A stretch of 48,310 nt of DNA from a virus: IMG/VR virus record IMGVR_UViG_3300036861_000304, positions 1 through 48,310 of that record, one strand, 5' to 3'. The notes under the pieces are model-generated. The model had not been told where the DNA came from. It saw nothing but the letters and a program-made list of their open reading frames with translations, and ran no database searches. A program made the position numbers and the translations under genes. Shown piece after piece: positions 14,701-22,630 of this stretch (position 1 is the first letter of the stretch; each line of letters starts with the position of its first letter).

Positions 14701-15832
14701 GGTGATCCCCCAGCCTCGGCTTCCCGTCACGCTTGCGCTCCGCGAGGACCTGGAACGCCTTCGTGATCACGTCCGGCGAGTAATGCTGGCGGTCCGCGAC
14801 ACGAGCGCCCTCGCCCGACAGGTTCAAGTCGCGGCGCTGAGTCGACGCCGCCCGTTTCGCGCCCTTCCCCAACGCGCCCGACCGCATCACCGCGCCAGCG
14901 CCGCGGCCACCCACGCCCTTGCCGCCCCGAAGCTCCAAGAACGCGTACACCGGGTGCTCCCGGAAGTAGTCCTCGAGCCCGTCCCAGTCGCCGCGGATGA
15001 CGTGCCCGTACACGCCCTCCGTGAAGCTCTTGGCGAGTGCCTTCGCGCGCTTCGTGTCGCCCCCGGCAGCTTCCTTCGCCGCCGCGGCGACCTCGTACGC
15101 AGTCTGCGGAACCATCAAGGGGAGGTGCGCGATATCCGACAGCGCGGCCTTCGCGAACTTCGCCTCCGCCGTTGTGCGCGCGAGGCCGGGCGCGTGCTTC
15201 TCCGCCGCGTTCGTGATCGCCTGGCCGGCCGCGGTCAGATTGATCGACGCGCTGACAGGTCCTATGCCGACCTTGGCGCGGCGAGGCTGCGGGCCCGCCT
15301 TGATCGTCGCCCGCGTCTGCGGCGTCGACTGCTGGCGCTCAAGCGCCGTGTAGTGCTCGATCGCGCGGCGCGTCCCCTCATAGCGCGGGTCGGTCGCGAT
15401 CTCCCGCAGGAGCCGCTGCGTCATCTCCTGCCGCTCGCGGCCCCGAGTGTTGCCGAGGTTCTTCCGGATCGACGTGACGATCTGCTTGCGGGCGTGCTGC
15501 GTGACCTTGCTCTGCGAGCGGAGGAACGTCACGACTTGCGCCGGCGACATCGGCTTGCCGCCCGGCTTCGCCTTCCCTCTGCTGATGACGGGCGGCGCCG
15601 CGACGGTCGCGGCCGGCAGTGCGCGGCGGGCCGTGTCCACCTTCCTCTGGGCGGCGCGGGGAGCGTCGATGGTGATCGGCGCCGTCGCGGGCCGCGGGAC
15701 GCCCGGCTTGAACACGCCAGTCGGCTTCCGCTTCGGCGCCGGGGGACCGTAGACCGGCTTCCGCTTCGGCGCGGGCGGGCCGTAGACCGGCTTCTTCTTC
15801 GGCTGGTTGTAGCCCGGATCGATCCGAGGCAT
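11777..15832 (-). CDS. giant internal virion (ejection-type) protein, 1351 aa
   Basis: The largest gene in the genome and last in the virion operon. The N terminus has tandem repeats of KPVYGPPAPKRK. Residues about 20-900 are Ala/Arg/Glu-rich helix with coiled-coil character. The C-terminal third has conserved-looking segments (WLTGNTVEAGVRLGAVGAG, FIQQAAPFLPWYLNAARFV, PYSRYMPFGAFGSVFGG) like large internal proteins of podoviruses that are ejected with the DNA. It ends in a repeated acidic element, LEDELLDNLDQSLGD then LEDELLDNLYGGG. ATG 15832 has GGAGG upstream. No RNA-polymerase or ADP-ribosyl motif is visible. Confidence 0.7.
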   Translation of the reverse strand: MPRIDPGYNQPKKKPVYGPPAPKRKPVYGPPAPKRKPTGVFKPGVPRPATAPITIDAPRAAQRKVDTARRALPAATVAAPPVISRGKAKPGGKPMSPAQVVTFLRSQSKVTQHARKQIVTSIRKNLGNTRGRERQEMTQRLLREIATDPRYEGTRRAIEHYTALERQQSTPQTRATIKAGPQPRRAKVGIGPVSASINLTAAGQAITNAAEKHAPGLARTTAEAKFAKAALSDIAHLPLMVPQTAYEVAAAAKEAAGGDTKRAKALAKSFTEGVYGHVIRGDWDGLEDYFREHPVYAFLELRGGKGVGGRGAGAVMRSGALGKGAKRAASTQRRDLNLSGEGARVADRQHYSPDVITKAFQVLAERKRDGKPRLGDHRLRRRADFESDMAAATSRAVRADEGKRAKEAKPKGPLAEVVGLVVQGVVRPRSLEADLRKELARLDEKHATAEFSTGAQKRQNRATAGAIREVLGSPAAMARIGEVAQSGRANVRAINELEGRAKDLNAITPERADRAKLFPPAQAHLGAEYSDAPFRAARGREVAAGRALRDERTRLSEKVRQIKATEDGAAKKVARLAQRHKSERGKEGHNRQIAAYYVGDQRFEMRGAAVQAAKDAGIPVKQIRRVALTHGEARRVGELSAARRNYQAARARRREAEAELRALNRRGDDAVPARKAFEDARAERKAAAIGGTESLNVAGRRLPNEEIRAVVGADVAHLPHHTRDRGARAYYQTAFAGRKNLDSSKKRTGAAFEKGAVDASYQAVTEHRIRLRGVVNRIAEHDRIIHSIATKGPGGRMMTWDQAEKIASNAKDKGATLVPYRAVPGSYDRARMEEIATRQGASEMPALEKLIESEFANRLKEPAAGDRTARNVVLVPEQIVNQLQEQHAVSSTRGKAGNVAVDVFRRTVLPFSTKWLTGNTVEAGVRLGAVGAGPNALRVGELLFKEMEKIDAEQALRVKAALTGGLLFGNRGLTVKRVSEHFEGTALAKPAAAVSVAGQLPVVKQLGQLMKGYTDAVFAFNRSIESSAQTAAFGKWAQREMQEMTGSWWKATRAQEKALHDVAMGLMDTKNIHDAARYIDQTLGQYSRFSPPMRRFIQQAAPFLPWYLNAARFVFWTLPAKHPIKTGMYTLVAQNLQDDFDASHKSLPPGDLRGDIVTDDGSVLPYSRYMPFGAFGSVFGGGNEQLTALVDPLFPQFKSAALAMFGLNFSGKRTKVAPEDRGEGAEVTFAVRATMVVNSLLEAFVPVVGIAKRVREGGSTGWDNSTIWDPETKPGTKVKGGAANRILNPFRPSPIKARGGGQAAPAPTPTAAPAPPSLEDELLDNLDQSLGDAQAQQALEDELLDNLYGGG

Positions 15833-15841
15833 GGCCGCCTC

Positions 15842-17074
15842 CTAAGTCGGGCGGGCTTGGCCGGTCGTCGGGTCCGTGACAGCACGGGTCTGCGGCGCCG
15901 GAGTAGAGCGGTCCGGCTTCGGCCGCGACCGGCGGACCTGGTTCTCCGTCTTCAGACCCGGGATCTGGTTCACCGAATAGCCCAGCTTCTGCAACTTCCG
16001 GACCGTCGCCGTCGTGACATACCCGAACATCGCCTGCTCGGTCGCGGCCTGCGCGACCGACTCATCGAACGACGGGATCGCGGGACGGCTCGCCGTCGTG
16101 ACCTGCGACCCGTCCTTGTTGAGCTTGGGGACGCGCTTCGTCTTGTCGGTGGGTTGGCCGTTCGGCCCGAGCACGGGCACCTCTTCGTAGACGACCTTGC
16201 CCTGCGACGCGGGCTTACCGCTCGTGAGCGTGCCCTGCACCGTCGAGCGGATCTCCGGCGTCCTCGGCTTCCCGCGGACCATACCGCTCGCCAACGCGAG
16301 CGCCTTCGAAAACGAATTGCCGACGGTACGCTGAGCATCCGGCGTCGCCGTCCCCGGCCCGCTCGTCCGCTTCGGCTTATTGCCCGGCGCGTTCGGATCA
16401 GCCTTCCCGCCCGGAATCGCCGGACCCAACGTCACGCTCCCGTCCTCGTTGATCACAGGCGTGATCCCCTGCCTGATCAACGCGTTCCCCGTCCGCGTCG
16501 CCCGATCCAACACCGCCTGCGTGTCCTCATGCTGCTGCTTCCGCGCAGCCTCGTTCGCCGCATGCCGAGTTGCCCGGTCCCCCGTGATCAACTGGTCCAG
16601 CAACGAGGACTGAAACAGGCCCCGCTCCTTCCCAAGCGACGACAACTGCCCGCCGACCTGGTTCGCATCATCCCGATACTGGTCGAACAGATGCTGCTGC
16701 AAGTACTGCTCGCCAGCCTGCGCCCCCGTGAACTGCTGCTGGATCCCGGCCTGCCCGGCCGCGAGCTCCCCGGCGAGACGCTGCCCCGTCGGCGACCCGG
16801 CGATCTGGGAGAGCAGGGACGGCGTGAGGCCCGCGTCCGAGTACGCCTGCGTCAACCGGCCCGGCGCCGCCTTGAGAGCGCCAAGAACACTCTGCGACGC
16901 GGTCTGCTGCGCGGCGCTCTGTCGGCCATAGTCGCGGGAGGCCTGCGCGAGGATCGACCCGAGCGCGTCCTCCTGCGCGCCGTACCGGATCGCCGTCTCA
17001 GTCTGCGCTTGGTCAAACAGGGGTCTAAAGCGCTTGGGCAGGGCGTCGCGGCCCGTCGGCTTGGGCTTAGGCAT
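15842..17074 (-). CDS. internal virion protein, 410 aa
   Basis: Gln/Ala-rich and helical over residues 20-240 (AQASRDYGRQSAAQQTASQS), then Pro/Thr/Lys-rich low-complexity sequence with NEDGSVTLGPAIPGGK. No enzymatic motif. Its position next to two other long low-complexity proteins at the end of the virion operon matches the internal-core genes of podoviruses. ATG 17074 follows GGAGGT and overlaps the stop of the tiny upstream frame. Confidence 0.6.
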   Translation of the reverse strand: MPKPKPTGRDALPKRFRPLFDQAQTETAIRYGAQEDALGSILAQASRDYGRQSAAQQTASQSVLGALKAAPGRLTQAYSDAGLTPSLLSQIAGSPTGQRLAGELAAGQAGIQQQFTGAQAGEQYLQQHLFDQYRDDANQVGGQLSSLGKERGLFQSSLLDQLITGDRATRHAANEAARKQQHEDTQAVLDRATRTGNALIRQGITPVINEDGSVTLGPAIPGGKADPNAPGNKPKRTSGPGTATPDAQRTVGNSFSKALALASGMVRGKPRTPEIRSTVQGTLTSGKPASQGKVVYEEVPVLGPNGQPTDKTKRVPKLNKDGSQVTTASRPAIPSFDESVAQAATEQAMFGYVTTATVRKLQKLGYSVNQIPGLKTENQVRRSRPKPDRSTPAPQTRAVTDPTTGQARPT

Positions 17075-17133
17075 CAGGCACCTCCACGGGCACGCATCTC
17101 GAGCGTACGGGCGACCATCTCGCTCTTCGCCAT
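17074..17133 (-). CDS. tiny coupled reading frame, 19 aa
   Basis: ATG 17133 lies 1 nt after the upstream stop, and its TGA overlaps the next ATG (TGATG). The peptide is MAKSEMVARTLEMRARGGA; its last codons contain the RBS of the next gene. Possibly only a translational coupling device. Confidence 0.35.
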   Translation of the reverse strand: MAKSEMVARTLEMRARGGA

Positions 17134-17134
17134 C

Positions 17135-18052
17135 TCAGCCCCCGATCCTGACCTGCCGGCCCTTCTTGGGCGCCGGCGGCTTGTACGGCTTCGAACCGGC
17201 GAGCAGCGCGTCCAGGAACATGCCGCTCTGCCACATCTGCGGCGTCAGCGGCGTGTTACCGATGTACACCCCGCCGATCGGCTGCGTCAGTGGCGACACG
17301 TACCCCATCGCTTGCGCCCCCGCCGCGCGCTGCTGCGACGCGGCCGTCTGGAACGCCGTGTTCTCCGCCCCCGCCCGCGTCACGCCCGTGAGCAATGACC
17401 CGAACTCGGGCTGCCCCGTGAGCGGGTTGACGATCGCCTGCCCGTTGAACCCGCCGAACGTGCGGGCATTCCCGAGGTCGAGGCCGAGTTTGCCGCGCGT
17501 GAAGTCCTCCCCGACGCGCGTGCGGTTCGTGCCGATGTCCGCGAGCCCCCGATTGCGCGCGAGGTCAAGCCCGGACTGCTCGCGGCCTTGGTTCTCCGAG
17601 CGGACCGCGGCGCTCTTGCCGAGCAGCCCCGCCGACGTGACCCCGCGCTGCGCGGCGCCCTCCGTCTGCTGGCGGCCGAGGATGCCGTACTGGCGACCCA
17701 GCTCCTTCGTCTGGATGCCATAGTCCTCGTTGAGGCGCGTTTTCCCCGTCAGCAGATCCGCGAGCGTCCGGTCCCGGCCGGTGGTGAGGTCGCCGAGGTT
17801 GAGGTCGTAGTCCTGCTGGCCCTGCTCGAACGCGGTCTGCGCATCGTTCTGCGTCTGCTGCCAGCCCCGTTTCGCAGCCCCCGCGTTGTAGTCGATCGCG
17901 GGGTCGTACGTGCCGACCGGCGGGTCCGGGAGCGTCAGCGGGTTCCCGGCCTTCGCGCGCGTGTCGGCCAGGTGCTGAGCATACGGCTTGGAGTGCCACC
18001 GGCCATCCGGCCAGTCGTTGTACGGGAATGCAGCGGACTTCTTGGCAGCCAC
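17135..18052 (-). CDS. internal virion protein, 305 aa
   Basis: Starts at GTG 18052. The N terminus (FPYNDWPDGRWHSKPYAQHL) is aromatic. The middle is a long Gln/Gly/Arg-rich helical segment with regular RG/QG spacing (GRQYGILGRQQTEGAAQRG, then NRGLADIGTNRTRVG). The C terminus has PLTPQMWQSGMFLDALLAG and a basic end. This pattern is typical of uncharacterised podovirus internal or core proteins. Inference from composition and place only. Confidence 0.6.
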   Translation of the reverse strand: MAAKKSAAFPYNDWPDGRWHSKPYAQHLADTRAKAGNPLTLPDPPVGTYDPAIDYNAGAAKRGWQQTQNDAQTAFEQGQQDYDLNLGDLTTGRDRTLADLLTGKTRLNEDYGIQTKELGRQYGILGRQQTEGAAQRGVTSAGLLGKSAAVRSENQGREQSGLDLARNRGLADIGTNRTRVGEDFTRGKLGLDLGNARTFGGFNGQAIVNPLTGQPEFGSLLTGVTRAGAENTAFQTAASQQRAAGAQAMGYVSPLTQPIGGVYIGNTPLTPQMWQSGMFLDALLAGSKPYKPPAPKKGRQVRIGG

Positions 18053-18085
18053 GCCCAGAAGTGTGGCGTGAGCAGCGGATGTCGC

Positions 18086-18586
18086 CTAGGACGGCAGCCT
18101 GACCATCCAGAACTCCGGGCTGAAGTTCCCGGCCGCCGTGACGTTCAAAGCGCCACCCGAGTTCTGGTACACCGTGAGCTCCACGTAGTCCCCCGCAGCT
18201 AGCTGGTACGGCGTCGACGGGTTGAAGTCCGACGCCGCCCCGGCCGAAGGTGTCGGCTCGGTAATGCTCGCGATATCCGTGGTCCCGTTCAGGCGAATCA
18301 TGGCCGATCTGATCCCGGTCGCGTTAGCTGCGATGCGGACGCACCCGCCGATCTCGTACAGGCCCGTGATCGGCGCGGTGAGTCGGCTGGTGTTCGCGCT
18401 CGTCGAGTGCAGGTCCCCGTTGTCCCAGCGCTCGCTGTCGAACGTCAGCGCGGTGACCGTGTTGTTCGTGATGCTGATGTTCGCGCTGTTGTAGACGCGC
18501 GCTGCGGGCGGGGGCGAGGCTCCAAACGTCCCCTGCAGCTGCCGGATCAGCGTGAACGCCCTCTGAAGATCGCTGGCGACGCTCAT
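18086..18586 (-). CDS. C1q/TNF-like beta-sandwich protein (receptor-binding or fibre head), 166 aa
   Basis: Residues about 30-166 follow the phage C1q-like pattern: LTFDSERWDNGDLHSTSANTS, then LTAPITGLYEIGGCVRIAAN, then RLNGT, then YQLAAGDYVELTVYQNSGG and a final FWMVRL strand. These domains form trimeric beta-sandwich heads on fibres or appendages and often bind the host surface. ATG 18586 overlaps the stop of the nozzle-like gene (ATGA), so both are co-translated. Confidence 0.75.
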   Translation of the reverse strand: MSVASDLQRAFTLIRQLQGTFGASPPPAARVYNSANISITNNTVTALTFDSERWDNGDLHSTSANTSRLTAPITGLYEIGGCVRIAANATGIRSAMIRLNGTTDIASITEPTPSAGAASDFNPSTPYQLAAGDYVELTVYQNSGGALNVTAAGNFSPEFWMVRLPS

Positions 18587-20310
18587 TGCTTCCCTGTGGG
18601 CCGCAAGAGCAATTCGATGGTGCGCAGCACGAACGAGGCGCAGGCGCCGCTCACGGTCACGCGAAACCTGATCCGCTCTCTGCGCTTTCCAACCAAAGCC
18701 CACTGATAGCGCGACCCGTCGCTCGTGGCCCAGCCCGTCCCGCCGCCCTGCTCGCCCTTCTCCGTCAGCGTAGTGAAGGCCCCCGCGTCCTGATCCGAGG
18801 AGTACGCGAGCGCCACGGTCGGATCGGGCGTGCCGCCGTCCGTGAGCTCGTACCGGAGGCGGGCGCGCTGCACGAACCCGTGAGTGTTGCCGCCCGTCGG
18901 GAAGTCGCGCGTCGTGATCGTGCAATCCGGCACGGTGCTGTCGGCCTCTACGGCGTTGCCAGCAGCCGGGACGAGTGTCCCATTCAGGTCTGTTACACGC
19001 TGCCCCGCGACCGACAACAGCTTCGGGCCTGCGCTCGCGCTGCCCGCGAGAACCGCGTTCGCAACCCCCGCGGCGTGCCCCGACCATCGTGTCCACACCG
19101 AGCCTCGGTCGAGACGGCAGACAAGCGTGTCCACCCACGTCGAGCCGTTCAAGACCGGCAGCACGTAGTGCCCCCGATGCACGGCCGCCATGCCCGGCTG
19201 GTAGCCCGCGGCGACGTAGGAGCGGTACAGATCGCGAATCCCGCCATCCCAACTCGATTGGCGCGCACCGGTTAAGGTGACGCTCGGCCCGTCAGCGCCC
19301 AGGATGTACACGTCGTCGACCGCAGGGACGATCACGCCACCCGCCCAACTCGACACGCCTAAATCACCCCACAGCACGATCTCGCCGCCAACTCGCCGCA
19401 CGGTCTGTTGCTGGTTGCCGAAGGCGTCCACTGCGTCGAAGGAGAGGCCGTCGATCGCCCACACGCCGCCGGTCGTAAGCAGCAGGCAGCTATCGCCCAC
19501 GCCCTCCGCGCCCGTGAGCACGACGTTGCTCGGAAGCTCGTGGTAGACCTCGTCGTCGAAACGCGTCGGGTCGCCCCGATCGGAGAGGTACGCGCGGTTC
19601 CCGGTCGTGTAGATGAGCCGAGGGAAACCCGCGCCAGCCGCCGCCACATAGGTCGAGCCGCCGAGCGAGGGCAGATCCGTCGGGAGGCTGACGAGCGACG
19701 AGTCCAGAATCGGATACAGCGTGTAGCTGCTGCCCGCGACGGTCGCGGACGGGTACGGCGCCGTCAGGGTCAACTGCGTGTTGCTATCGACCGATTTTAC
19801 GACCATCACTCGCCCCGAGGAGGGCTTGAACAGGACCATCCCAGCGTCCGCATTCGCGCTCCACGACGTACCTGCGCCGGTCACGACGGCGCTGCCCTGA
19901 GTGAACGTGACGGTGCCGGTGTTGTACCCGGCGGCCTTGATCGAACCGCCGTAGTACGCGAGCCGCCCCGCTCCGATCGGGAACACCGCCATGCCGCCGA
20001 CGCTCGCTGGGCGGCCCGGCGTTGCGAGCGCGCCGAGATCGACGGGCGTCGTGCCGTTGAACGCGTAGAAGTTCGTGCCCCACGCCGTCACGCGGCTCGC
20101 GGAGATGCCGGGGTAATAGAGGGCCGAGAGGCGCGTAAGCGTGTTCCCCGCGTTGCTGCCGCTCCAGTAGGCGCTGCCGCCCCTTTTCGCGATGAGGCCC
20201 TCGTCGGTCAAGATCGCGTTCACGGCGTCGTAGACCGCGTTCTCAGGGGCGCGGCGGCCCCTGTACATCCCGCCTTCCCAAGCGTCCTGTGTCGTGCTCG
20301 CGAGCGCCAT
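18583..20310 (-). CDS. nozzle-like tail hub protein, 575 aa
   Basis: The opening (ALASTTQDAWEGGMYRGRRA, then PENAVYDAVNAILTDEGLIA) matches the start of podovirus tail-nozzle or P22 gp10-like hub proteins, which typically describe the gene's contact with the adaptor and form a beta-propeller. The remainder is beta-rich, with many G-x-W/Y repeats (RLIYTTGNRAYLSDRGDPTR). The location between the adaptor (20705-21370) and a C1q-like fibre protein supports a tail role. Confidence 0.65.
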   Translation of the reverse strand: MALASTTQDAWEGGMYRGRRAPENAVYDAVNAILTDEGLIAKRGGSAYWSGSNAGNTLTRLSALYYPGISASRVTAWGTNFYAFNGTTPVDLGALATPGRPASVGGMAVFPIGAGRLAYYGGSIKAAGYNTGTVTFTQGSAVVTGAGTSWSANADAGMVLFKPSSGRVMVVKSVDSNTQLTLTAPYPSATVAGSSYTLYPILDSSLVSLPTDLPSLGGSTYVAAAGAGFPRLIYTTGNRAYLSDRGDPTRFDDEVYHELPSNVVLTGAEGVGDSCLLLTTGGVWAIDGLSFDAVDAFGNQQQTVRRVGGEIVLWGDLGVSSWAGGVIVPAVDDVYILGADGPSVTLTGARQSSWDGGIRDLYRSYVAAGYQPGMAAVHRGHYVLPVLNGSTWVDTLVCRLDRGSVWTRWSGHAAGVANAVLAGSASAGPKLLSVAGQRVTDLNGTLVPAAGNAVEADSTVPDCTITTRDFPTGGNTHGFVQRARLRYELTDGGTPDPTVALAYSSDQDAGAFTTLTEKGEQGGGTGWATSDGSRYQWALVGKRRERIRFRVTVSGACASFVLRTIELLLRPTGKQ

Positions 20311-20322
20311 GTAGCCCGAAGG

Positions 20323-20664
20323 CTACGGCGCATGCCCGACGCTCATCTTGAGGATGTCCCACGGGAACAGGAACCCGAGCAGCCCGTCACGTTGGCGGTG
20401 GATGCGGAGCGTGCCCTTAGGAGCTCGTCCATCGGCGAGGCGGGCGGAGAAGCCGCACGTCACGGTCCGTGGGCTGACGCGCTTGCACTTGCGCGGCGGC
20501 ACCATCTTGGTCTTCACGCCGCGGTCGATATCGAGTAGGTCGACGAACGGAGCGGCAAACCGGAGGCCCTCCTTGCGCGCCTCGCGCTTGGTGAGCGGGA
20601 CGCGCGCCTCCGCGGCTGGAGCGGCGACGAGTAGCAGGGCGGCGGTCAGCAGAGCGATCTTCAC
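20323..20664 (-). CDS. secreted small protein with signal peptide, 113 aa
   Basis: GTG start at 20664. A Sec signal peptide (KIALLTAALLLVAAPAAEA) is followed by a basic domain with two cysteines 11 residues apart (KCKRVSPRTVTCGFSARLAD), probably a disulfide. Small exported proteins with this C-R-V...V-x-C pattern are, as I recall, frequent in Thermoleophilia genomes, so it may be host-derived. Its place inside a virion operon is unusual. It contains the palindrome CACGGTCCGTG at 20461-20471. Confidence 0.7.
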   Translation of the reverse strand: MKIALLTAALLLVAAPAAEARVPLTKREARKEGLRFAAPFVDLLDIDRGVKTKMVPPRKCKRVSPRTVTCGFSARLADGRAPKGTLRIHRQRDGLLGFLFPWDILKMSVGHAP

Positions 20665-20704
20665 GCCGCGACGCTACACACGCCGCGCCCGCCCCGTCAA
20701 GCCC

Positions 20705-21370
20705 TCACCGAGCGATGTCGTACCCGGCGACGCGCATCCGGTGGCGCCCCGAGCCCTTCCCGCGCGACTCCGCCTCGTTCTTCAACCGCGCGATCCCCGC
20801 CTGGTAGACGGCCTCGAACTTCGCCGACTCGTCCTGCCGAGCCTCCTCATCCGACAACTCGGCCTTGCAGCCCGCGAGAAGGTGCTCGTGCGTGTTCAGC
20901 GGGATCGGCAGCGCCGTGCTCGACCCGTACGTGATCGTGGCCGGGCGCAATGCGACGAGGCCCGTGATCGTCTTCCCCGACTCGTCCGGGGCAGGGTAGA
21001 GGCGCAGGTTGTCCGTGGTCTGCAACGAGTCCGAGTCGGCCTCGATCGTGAACCAGTACGCGTCGTCAGACGACGGACTCACCTCGGCCGTCCCGGCGTC
21101 CAGATCCCACAGATCCTCGATGGTCTCCGTGCCCTCGTAGTTGATCTGCCCCGCCGTGTAGGCGACCTTGACCTTGAAGACCTGCACGACCGTCGCGTCC
21201 AACGCGTACGACGCGGTGTCGGCCACGGTCGTGCCGAGGCTCTTGATCGCGCGGAGCGACTTCGCCTCCGCCACCATGCGGTTGAGGCGCTCATTGGCGA
21301 CATCGACCGCCCGCGCCTGCGTCACGTCGTACAGCGCCATCAGACGCGTCACGAGGTCATCGAAGGTCAC
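20705..21370 (-). CDS. head-tail adaptor-like protein, 221 aa
   Basis: GTG 21370 overlaps the stop of the small upstream gene. The N-terminal helices (VTFDDLVTRLMALYDVTQAR) are followed by a beta-rich middle with LWDLDAGTAEVSPSSDDAYW and DNLRLYPAPDESGKTITGLV, then a C-terminal helical region EHLLAGCKAELSDEEARQDE. This N-helix/beta/C-helix plan with a YPAPD-type segment is typical of podovirus adaptor (gp4/gp11-like) proteins that bind the portal. It is next to the nozzle-like gene. Confidence 0.65.
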   Translation of the reverse strand: MTFDDLVTRLMALYDVTQARAVDVANERLNRMVAEAKSLRAIKSLGTTVADTASYALDATVVQVFKVKVAYTAGQINYEGTETIEDLWDLDAGTAEVSPSSDDAYWFTIEADSDSLQTTDNLRLYPAPDESGKTITGLVALRPATITYGSSTALPIPLNTHEHLLAGCKAELSDEEARQDESAKFEAVYQAGIARLKNEAESRGKGSGRHRMRVAGYDIAR

Positions 21371-21528
21371 TTGGCCGCCTTCCGCTTGATCACCGGGTCC
21401 AGCAAGGAGGACGGCCGGCCCGCGCGCTCGGGCAGCCGCCCCTTCGTGTCGTACCCGTGAGCCTTGACCCACTTCGGCCCGAACCGCGCGTACAGAAGCC
21501 GCCGCTGAGATTCGGACTTCGCGGGCAT
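21367..21528 (-). CDS. small basic phage protein, 53 aa
   Basis: ATG 21528 to TGA 21367, overlapping the adaptor GTG (GTGA). The start MPAKSESQRRLLYARFG resembles the opening of small phage proteins of the DUF3008 type, and the rest is basic, ending IKRKAAK. Probably a real small structural or assembly gene. Confidence 0.65.
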   Translation of the reverse strand: MPAKSESQRRLLYARFGPKWVKAHGYDTKGRLPERAGRPSSLLDPVIKRKAAK

Positions 21529-21530
21529 GA

Positions 21531-22109
21531 CTACGCGGCCGCCGGCGCCTTCGGCTTCGCCTTGGCCTTCGGAGCCGCCTCCTGCGCCGCCTGATGCGCC
21601 GCCACCTCAGCCAGCGCGCCACGGACAAGCTCGAGCGCGTCCTCCGCCTCCGAGATCAGGTCGGCGCGGCCGTGCGTGCGGCGCTCCTCGGCGATCATGT
21701 TCACGAGCGTCTCCTCGTCGAGCGCGACCGACGCCTTGCGGATCGCGGCTCTGGTGTCCACGTCTCGCGGATACAGCGTCCCCGGCTCGTGGCCGACCAG
21801 CCAGAACTTCGTGCCGAACGAACGGTGCGCCAACAGCGCGGCCACCGCGTCACGCTCGACGCCGACATCCTCGCCCTCCCGCAGCCAGCCCTCCCCGTCC
21901 GACTTGAGCTTGTCCTGGCCCTCCTTCACGCGCAGGACACCGACCCAGCCGTACTCGCCGCGCTGGCTCGACTCCGGCTGGAACTGGTATTCGACGGTCT
22001 TCCGGGTCGTCTGCCAGCCCGTGCCGTCCGGGATCGGGATCTGCGCCTTCTGGACGCGCACCAGCGTGAGGTTCAGGAAGTTCGACTCGAACATGACGAT
22101 CTTGGCCAT
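21531..22109 (-). CDS. structural-region protein with Ala/Lys-rich tail, 192 aa
   Basis: I start at ATG 22109 after AAGGAG. The N-terminal half is beta-like (KIVMFESNFLNLTLVRVQKA) with TVEYQFQPESSQRGEYGWVG. The middle has FGTKFWLVGHEPGTLYPRDV. The C terminus is a helix, ending in PKAKAKPKAPAAA. Lies between capsid and adaptor genes; likely a head-completion or capsid-associated protein, not recognised. Confidence 0.65.
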   Translation of the reverse strand: MAKIVMFESNFLNLTLVRVQKAQIPIPDGTGWQTTRKTVEYQFQPESSQRGEYGWVGVLRVKEGQDKLKSDGEGWLREGEDVGVERDAVAALLAHRSFGTKFWLVGHEPGTLYPRDVDTRAAIRKASVALDEETLVNMIAEERRTHGRADLISEAEDALELVRGALAEVAAHQAAQEAAPKAKAKPKAPAAA

Positions 22110-22158
22110 CAGGTGCTCCTTCGAGGCCCGGCGCTCCACGCGCCGGGCCAGTAGATGA

Positions 22159-22626
22159 TCAGGCGTACTCGACGACGAGCAACGTGCCCGCGCCGAAGTT
22201 CGTGTTCGCGCCCTTACCGCTCGTGACCGTCCGGACCCGGTAGGCCGCCGGAAGGACCAGGCCCGGATTCGGCAGCGGCGCGAAGTTCGCCACCAGGCCC
22301 GCGCCCGCCGTGATCGTCGTCAGGCCGACCGCCCACGTGCACTGCGCCGTCGTCGACGCCGAGATCGCGGCCGTGCAGGCCGGGATACGCGCGAGGATGT
22401 TCGTGCCGTCGTCGATCACGAGCGACGGCAAAGGGGTCTGCGTGGCGCCCTGCGCACACTCGATGCTCGCGCTCAGGAGCACCCAGACCTTCCCGGTCGG
22501 CACGGTCCCGAACGTGGCCTCCGTGTCCGCGGCCGGATCGGAGCCGGTGACGGTCTTCGTGGTCGGCGTGAGACGCGTAATGTCGTGGCCGAACCGCGAG
22601 ATGAGGAGCTGCTCGTCAACGTTCAT
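22159..22626 (-). CDS. probable head decoration/structural protein, 155 aa
   Basis: Begins 2 nt after the capsid stop. Beta-rich with KVWVLLSASIECAQGATQTP, LVIDDGTNILARIPACTAAI and a C-terminal strand GAGTLLVVEYA. Such short beta proteins adjacent to the capsid gene commonly decorate the capsid. Resembles in style the 27894-28253 protein. Assigned by position and composition only. Confidence 0.6.
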   Translation of the reverse strand: MNVDEQLLISRFGHDITRLTPTTKTVTGSDPAADTEATFGTVPTGKVWVLLSASIECAQGATQTPLPSLVIDDGTNILARIPACTAAISASTTAQCTWAVGLTTITAGAGLVANFAPLPNPGLVLPAAYRVRTVTSGKGANTNFGAGTLLVVEYA

Positions 22627-22630
22627 GTCA

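Noticed and set aside
12836-17398. 1520-codon open frame on the plus strand
   Set aside because: It lies antisense to three virion genes with better starts and composition. Its product is an Arg/Leu/His-rich string typical of the reverse strand of GC-rich genes.
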